A DNA stretch of 35,713 bases from positions 1 through 35,713 of the forward strand of contig NZ_JACSWA010000461.1 of assembly GCF_016888125.1 (NCBI RefSeq). Reading direction: 5' to 3'. Of this stretch, positions 32,213 to 35,713 are shown piece after piece. The position numbers and the translations under genes are program-made. How positions within the stretch are numbered: the stretch's first letter is position 1; every line of letters begins with the position of its first letter. The notes beneath the pieces are model-generated. The model ran no database searches, was not told the DNA's origin, and worked only from the letters and a program-made list of their open reading frames with translations. This stretch comes from Spirulina sp. CCY15215. Lineage in GTDB: Bacteria; Cyanobacteriota; Cyanobacteriia; Cyanobacteriales; Spirulinaceae.

Positions 32213-32770
32213 TTAATGAGGTAAATTTAAACAAAGATTTCCTAATACTGGAATTGAGATGCTCAATATTTCATCTAGGCATAAAAGCATTACAGCTATC
32301 CCTAGAGAAAAACTTGCTAAACTGAATATGTTTTCCTTTTTGTTACGCATTTTTTCTAACTCTAACAAAGTTTCTTTTTCTAAATACTGAATTAAAGAGA
32401 TTAGATAAATTTCTTCCTCTGCCCGATTCCAGTCATCGGAGAGAAGTTGTTCTGGTAAAATGATCTTTCCATTTCTTGTACTACTTGTTGCAGCCAAACC
32501 CCGCAATCCGATCGCGATCGCAATAATGAAAAAGGAATATGCTACAAACTTTAATAAATAGCAAGCTGGACAAGGATAGTAAGTTGAGGTACAATTAATG
32601 AATACAGATGAGCTAGGTAAGTCTTTACCAAAATTGACTAAAACACCGCTAAAGGTTAGAAGTACCGCAAGTTTTGTGTTGATTTTATCAAGTTCTCCAC
32701 TCAATTGATTAATTGAATTTAAGCAATATTCGTAGGTTAGCTTAATATTTGTCATTATAATATTTGTCAT
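32213..32770 (-). CDS. Hypothetical membrane protein (185 aa), effector-like topology
   Basis: I do not recognise a characterised family. Layout from ATG 32770: an N-terminal helix (about 10-30), membrane segments at about 32-48 and 72-93 linked by a Cys-bearing loop (C60, C67, C70 in PCPAC), a charged cytoplasmic-type region with a coiled-coil look (about 105-147, LPEQLLSDDWNRAEEE), and a third hydrophobic segment (about 148-166). The two-helix, charged linker, helix plan is reminiscent of SLATT and Pycsar-effector (DUF5706-like) membrane proteins, but this is only a topology resemblance. Start ambiguous: a 15-bp duplication places two in-frame ATGs (32770 and 32755). No ribosome-binding site. 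Divergent from the next gene. Confidence 0.7.
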   Translation of the reverse strand: MTNIIMTNIKLTYEYCLNSINQLSGELDKINTKLAVLLTFSGVLVNFGKDLPSSSVFINCTSTYYPCPACYLLKFVAYSFFIIAIAIGLRGLAATSSTRNGKIILPEQLLSDDWNRAEEEIYLISLIQYLEKETLLELEKMRNKKENIFSLASFSLGIAVMLLCLDEILSISIPVLGNLCLNLPH

Positions 32771-32772
32771 TA
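32743..32772. repeat. Perfect 15-bp tandem duplication in a divergent start region
   Basis: TAATATTTGTCATTA occurs twice in a row (32743-32757, 32758-32772), identical. On the minus strand it doubles the start codon of the leftward gene in frame (MTNII-MTNIK). The junction creates a perfect TATAAT (32756-32761) on the plus strand, 26 bases before the start of the rightward gene. Confidence 0.92.
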
Positions 32773-32787
32773 GAGGATTTTTTAAAA

Positions 32788-33261
32788 ATGTCAATCAAAT
32801 CGTATCAACAAAACCAGGGAAAATCGCAAGATTTCAATGAATTTACATCAACACAAGAAAAGGCTCTTTTTTATGTAAAATTAGAAAGACTTGCGATAGA
32901 ACTAAAAAAAACAATAGAAAGAATTCTCTCTGACAATACAGTAGGTATTGAGAGGATAACACAACAAGAACTTGTAGACCTCAACCAAACTTTACAAAAA
33001 ATTATGGAAGAGGCAAGAGAAAGAACTCTAGACGAATTAACGCAATATGGAAATACAAGCATCTCTCTTTTAGAATATGTAGAAACTCTAGAAGCCATTG
33101 TTCTCAAGCAAAAAACAATGTTGGCAACAACAGAAAACAATCCCCAAGAAGAAACTCCACCCCCAAAAGAAGCAAAAGTAAAGTTACCGAAAGTCGATCC
33201 GTCTAAAACCATAGCCTATCGGCAAGATGGGTTCGATTTCAAGGGCTTTTTTAGAAAGTAA
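32788..33261 (+). CDS. Hypothetical coiled-coil protein (157 aa)
   Basis: No family recognised. The ATG at 32788 has AGAGGA (32772-32777) 10 bases upstream; a TTG further upstream is rejected. The product is soluble and mostly helical: coiled-coil-like stretches at about 22-48 and 58-112 (rich in Glu, Lys, Leu), a Pro/Glu/Lys linker (about 118-135), and a C-terminal peptide KVDPSKTIAYRQDGFDFKGFFRK whose aromatic/basic character suggests a binding tail. Starts 17 bases from the divergent membrane-protein gene; the pair may be co-regulated. Codon use is AT-rich compared with the ispD and glycosyltransferase genes beside it. Confidence 0.72.
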   Translation: MSIKSYQQNQGKSQDFNEFTSTQEKALFYVKLERLAIELKKTIERILSDNTVGIERITQQELVDLNQTLQKIMEEARERTLDELTQYGNTSISLLEYVETLEAIVLKQKTMLATTENNPQEETPPPKEAKVKLPKVDPSKTIAYRQDGFDFKGFFRK

Positions 33262-33280
33262 AGCGATCGCAATGCCCCGA

Positions 33281-33961
33281 TCAACTCCGATTTTGCAAAA
33301 TAAACTCCGCGATCGCCAAATCCACCGGAGTTGTAATCTTAAGATTTGTTTCTTCTCCCTGGACAATTTCCACAGGTAGATCGCACCTTTCAAATAAGGC
33401 CGCATCGTCGGTTACTTCCCAACCCAACTGCTTGCCTTTTTCGTGACATTCCTTTAATAACTTCACCTCAAACCCTTGGGGCGTTTGTGCTGCCCAGAGA
33501 TTAGCGCGATCGGGAGTGCTTTGAATAATGCCCCCATCCCCAACCACTTTAATCGTATCCTTCACCGGAACCGCCGCAATTAAGCCCGAACAAGATTCTA
33601 GAGCAATAGCACAGCGATCGAATAATTGCGGTGTCGCCAAACATCGCGCCCCATCGTGAATCAAAACGCCTTCAGCACCCTCTGGCAGCCCCTGCAAGCC
33701 GTTGTAAACCGACTCTTGACGAGTAACCCCCCCTTCAATCAACTCCACGGGTTTAGAGAGATTGGCCTCCCTTAAAATCTCCCGAAATGCCTTAAAATCA
33801 TAAGACTGCCCCATGATACCAATCCAAGTGATTCTCTCGGATGCCTCCGCCGCCCGTAACGTCCACGTCAGTAAAGGCCGCTTCAACAGGGTCAAGAGGA
33901 GCTTATTGCGATCGCCTCCCATGCGTTTTCCTAAACCAGCAGCAGGGATGAGTAAGTGCAT
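33281..33961 (-). CDS. ispD: 2-C-methyl-D-erythritol 4-phosphate cytidylyltransferase
   Basis: Third enzyme of the MEP isoprenoid pathway: joins CTP and MEP to give CDP-ME and pyrophosphate. The 226-residue product from ATG 33961 begins MHLLIPAAGLGKRMGGDRNKLLL, the CTP-binding loop with the conserved R and K, followed by GVLIHDGARCLAT, VKDTIKVV, AAQTPQGF and VTDDAALFE. Length is standard. An in-frame TTG 21 bases upstream is possible but less typical. The gene is divergent from the family 9 glycosyltransferase (89 bases between starts) and ends 19 bases from the hypothetical coiled-coil gene, which converges on it. Confidence 0.96.
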   Translation of the reverse strand: MHLLIPAAGLGKRMGGDRNKLLLTLLKRPLLTWTLRAAEASERITWIGIMGQSYDFKAFREILREANLSKPVELIEGGVTRQESVYNGLQGLPEGAEGVLIHDGARCLATPQLFDRCAIALESCSGLIAAVPVKDTIKVVGDGGIIQSTPDRANLWAAQTPQGFEVKLLKECHEKGKQLGWEVTDDAALFERCDLPVEIVQGEETNLKITTPVDLAIAEFILQNRS

Positions 33962-34050
33962 ACGCAAATTGAATCTTTCCAAAATAAATCCATCTGGCTC
34001 TCATCTTCCCTTAAAATTGACCTTGATTAACTCAAATTCCGTGAATTGAG

Positions 34051-35013
34051 ATGCGAATATTAGCCCTCGTCCCCGGTGGAATTGGCGATCAGATTCTCTT
34101 TTTCCCAACTCTGACCACCCTCAAACAGCAATATCCCCAAGCATTAATCGATGTTTTGGTGGAACCGCGATCGAAGGGGGCGTACCGCGTTTGCCCTTCG
34201 GTGAATGAAGTTCTTCTCTTTGACTATAAGGATCGTAACGGTTTAGCCGACTATCTCAACCTCTTGGGAGTCCTGCGCGATCGCGAATACGAAGCGGCGA
34301 TCGCCCTCGGACAACAATGGACCGTCGGGTTACTCCTCTGGCTGGAAGGAATTCCCGATCGCATTGGTTACAACATGAAAAAGGGCTGCTTTTTTACCAA
34401 TACCGTCCCCTTAAAACAAGAACAATATGCCGCCGAGATGTATCACGATCTCCTCGATGGTTTACATATTGCAGCATCCTGTCCTCCCGTTGGTGTTACT
34501 GTTCTCAAAGAGGATATTGACTGGGCGGAAGTGGAACAAAAGAACCTTGATGTGAAGGAAAGCGGTTATATTCTCCTTCACGGTGGCTCGAGTAAATTGG
34601 CACTCAGTAAGGGAATTGACAAAATTTATCCTGTCAAAAGCTGGCTGCAAATTGTCGAAAATATCCGCCAAAAACAGCCGAATTTACCTATTGTTTTGCT
34701 CAAGGGTCCTGAAGATGAGGAATTTATCGCGCAAATGCTGGCAGGCGATCGCGAGTTAAAAACCGTCTCACCTCCAGATATTGGTAAACTCGCCGCACTT
34801 ATCGCCGGGGCCAATTTAATGCTGTGTACCGATAGCGCCCCTATGCACTTGGCGATCGCCGTGGGAACCTATACTATTGCCCTATTCGGACCGACGGAAG
34901 CGAAGAAACTCCTTCCTCCCGGTAGCGACAAATGTATCGGCATTCAGTCTCCTTCCAAGGCGATCGCCGATATTGCCCCAGTTACCGTTATTGAGCAAAT
35001 TTGGCGTGAGTAA
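34051..35013 (+). CDS. Family 9 glycosyltransferase (heptosyltransferase-like)
   Basis: GT-B-fold enzyme related to RfaF/WaaF ADP-heptose:LPS heptosyltransferases; in cyanobacteria the donor is uncertain because the lipopolysaccharide core usually lacks heptose. The 320-residue product shows the N-terminal MRILALVPGGIGDQILFFPTL, YILLHGGSS (sugar-nucleotide domain start), and the C-terminal LMLCTDSAPMHLAIAVGTYTIALFGPT motif. Cytoplasmic, probably acting on envelope glycan. Its stop overlaps the GTG start of the GmhB-like gene by 8 bases, so the two are translationally coupled and likely share a pathway. Confidence 0.92.
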   Translation: MRILALVPGGIGDQILFFPTLTTLKQQYPQALIDVLVEPRSKGAYRVCPSVNEVLLFDYKDRNGLADYLNLLGVLRDREYEAAIALGQQWTVGLLLWLEGIPDRIGYNMKKGCFFTNTVPLKQEQYAAEMYHDLLDGLHIAASCPPVGVTVLKEDIDWAEVEQKNLDVKESGYILLHGGSSKLALSKGIDKIYPVKSWLQIVENIRQKQPNLPIVLLKGPEDEEFIAQMLAGDRELKTVSPPDIGKLAALIAGANLMLCTDSAPMHLAIAVGTYTIALFGPTEAKKLLPPGSDKCIGIQSPSKAIADIAPVTVIEQIWRE

Positions 35014-35587
35014 ACCGGCAATATTTTTAGATCGAGATGGAGTCCTCAACAAAGAAGTGGGTTACATCCACAAGGTTGAGGACTTGGCACTCATTGAGGG
35101 GGTGGCAAAAGCCGTGCGCCGTCTCAATGATGCGGGCTGGTTTTGCTGTATGGTTTCTAACCAAGCGGGACCAGCGCGGGGTTACTTTCCCGTGACTCAC
35201 ATTGAGGCGCTACACCATCGCCTCGTGCATCTCTTAAATGAGGAAGCAGGGGCGAAATTAGATGCTCTCTATTATTGTCCCTATCTTGCTCCTCCCGCCG
35301 GGGGAGTCGATGCCGAATATGCTTGCTGGAGTACGTGGCGCAAACCCAATACGGGGATGTTAGTGGCGGCGGCATGGGAACACGATCTCGATATCTCTCG
35401 CAGTTTTATGGTGGGAGATAAAGCAACGGATGTGGATTTAGCGAGAAATGCTGGAGCAAAAGGTATTTTAGTGAAAACTGGCTACGGCAAGGATGTTATT
35501 GGAGGAAAATATCAACATCACTCAACTCCTGACTTTACTGCGGCGGACTTAGTGGAGGCTGTAGAGTGGATTTTACAGAAAAGATAA
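35006..35587 (+). CDS. GmhB-like HAD-family phosphatase
   Basis: HAD phosphatase of 193 residues related to D-glycero-D-manno-heptose 1,7-bisphosphate 7-phosphatase. Seen: motif I FLDRDGVLN (D9 nucleophile, D11 acid), motif II VSNQAGPARGYF (S51), motif III K113 in TWRKPNTGM, and motif IV MVGDKATDVDLA (D138, D142). The zinc-binding C-x-H...C-x-C set of GmhB is not intact: C91 and C107 are present, but the histidine is Y93 and the cysteine just before the Arg-Lys pair is W111. I chose GTG 35006, which overlaps the preceding stop (GTGAGTAA); a longer open frame begins inside the glycosyltransferase gene. Coupling to a heptosyltransferase-like gene supports a sugar-phosphate role. Confidence 0.88.
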   Translation: MSKPAIFLDRDGVLNKEVGYIHKVEDLALIEGVAKAVRRLNDAGWFCCMVSNQAGPARGYFPVTHIEALHHRLVHLLNEEAGAKLDALYYCPYLAPPAGGVDAEYACWSTWRKPNTGMLVAAAWEHDLDISRSFMVGDKATDVDLARNAGAKGILVKTGYGKDVIGGKYQHHSTPDFTAADLVEAVEWILQKR

Positions 35588-35626
35588 ATCTCAAATTGTT
35601 TCATCATCCATTTTTTCTTGAACGCT

Positions 35627-35656
35627 CCCCAACCAAATCAAAGATTATGGTTGGGG
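35627..35656 (+). terminator. Terminator-like hairpin after the GmhB-like gene
   Basis: CCCCAACCA (35627-35635) pairs with TGGTTGGGG (35648-35656) around a 12-base loop, in which AATC and GATT can pair further. It lies 40 bases after the GmhB-like stop and is followed by ATTCTTT, a weak T-tract. The likely end of the glycosyltransferase-phosphatase transcript. Confidence 0.75.
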
Positions 35657-35665
35657 ATTCTTTCA

Positions 35666-35685
35666 GCTACGAGAGACCTCGTAGC
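35666..35685 (+). repeat. Second hairpin and inverted-repeat edge element
   Basis: GCTACGAG (35666-35673), loop AGAC and CTCGTAGC (35678-35685), an 8-bp perfect stem. Just outside, GAACGC (35620-35625) can pair with GCGTTC at 35684-35689 or 35702-35707, and AGAAC (35692-35696) with GTTCT (35704-35708). The cluster resembles a palindromic intergenic repeat that continues beyond the window. Confidence 0.5.
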
Positions 35686-35713
35686 GTTCCCAGAACAACT
35701 GGCGTTCTCAGTG

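Noticed and set aside
32764-32787. Upstream TTG start for the coiled-coil hypothetical gene
   Set aside because: It would put the ribosome-binding site AGAGGA inside the coding region; ATG 32788 is properly spaced from it.
34877-35005. Longer N terminus for the GmhB-like phosphatase
   Set aside because: The extra 43 residues lie within the glycosyltransferase gene in another frame; HAD motif I begins right after GTG 35006, as expected.

Overview
The window is chromosomal DNA of a cyanobacterium, probably a filamentous, oscillatorialean-type one. The evidence is the very dense HIP1 palindrome GCGATCGC, and proteins that are typical of the phylum: an infB with a very long N-terminal extension, a low-complexity-tail membrane protein after infB, a bacterial phytochelatin synthase-like protein, TolC-like and PAS/GAF hybrid kinase proteins. 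Genus cannot be fixed from the sequence alone. No rRNA, CRISPR array, IS element or prophage was found.

Layout. 1-694: no confident gene; nested inverted repeats and one weak small ORF. 695-2776: outer-membrane TolC-like channel. 2892-3188: 2Fe-2S ferredoxin. 3308-7855: large Cache/GAF/PAS hybrid histidine kinase carrying an internal 14-bp minisatellite. 7928-9635: proA and folB. 9713-10573: a CheY-like regulator and a CheW-like protein, converging tail to tail. 10767-16388: the rimP-nusA-ylxR-infB transcription/translation operon, with a visible promoter and a leader terminator that looks like a NusA-type attenuator. 16421-19110: a membrane protein with a (EQSL/EQPL)n tail, a 76-residue hypothetical protein and a membrane protein with a Gly/aromatic-rich loop. 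19142-19214: tRNA-Thr(UGU), minus strand. 19374-24843, all leftward: carbamoyltransferase, phytochelatin synthase-like protein, SxtJ-type membrane protein, a 50-residue DUF5989/SxtK-type protein, an SGNH-hydrolase-like protein and thrB. 24958-30628, also leftward: DUF389 membrane protein, cyclic-nucleotide-binding membrane protein, recG and an exported TPR protein. 30766-31215: YggT. 31238-32170: family 2 glycosyltransferase. 32213-33261: two unrecognised, divergent genes sharing a 17-bp start region. 33281-35587: ispD, divergent from a family 9 (heptosyltransferase-like) glycosyltransferase that overlaps a GmhB-like HAD phosphatase. The window ends in two strong hairpins.

How it works together. 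Most of the window is housekeeping (proline, folate, threonine and isoprenoid synthesis, translation, recombination) mixed with envelope functions (TolC, two glycosyltransferases, heptose-type phosphatase, SGNH protein). The most unusual gene set is the carbamoyltransferase/SxtJ/DUF5989 trio, which resembles the sxtI-sxtJ-sxtK part of saxitoxin clusters but has no toxin-core genes around it. It is likely a surface-glycan or small-molecule carbamoylation module, here with a phytochelatin synthase-like gene inside it. A second theme is structural: 7-15 bp tandem duplications recur beside start and stop codons in at least seven places, and in two of them they duplicate the start codon itself.
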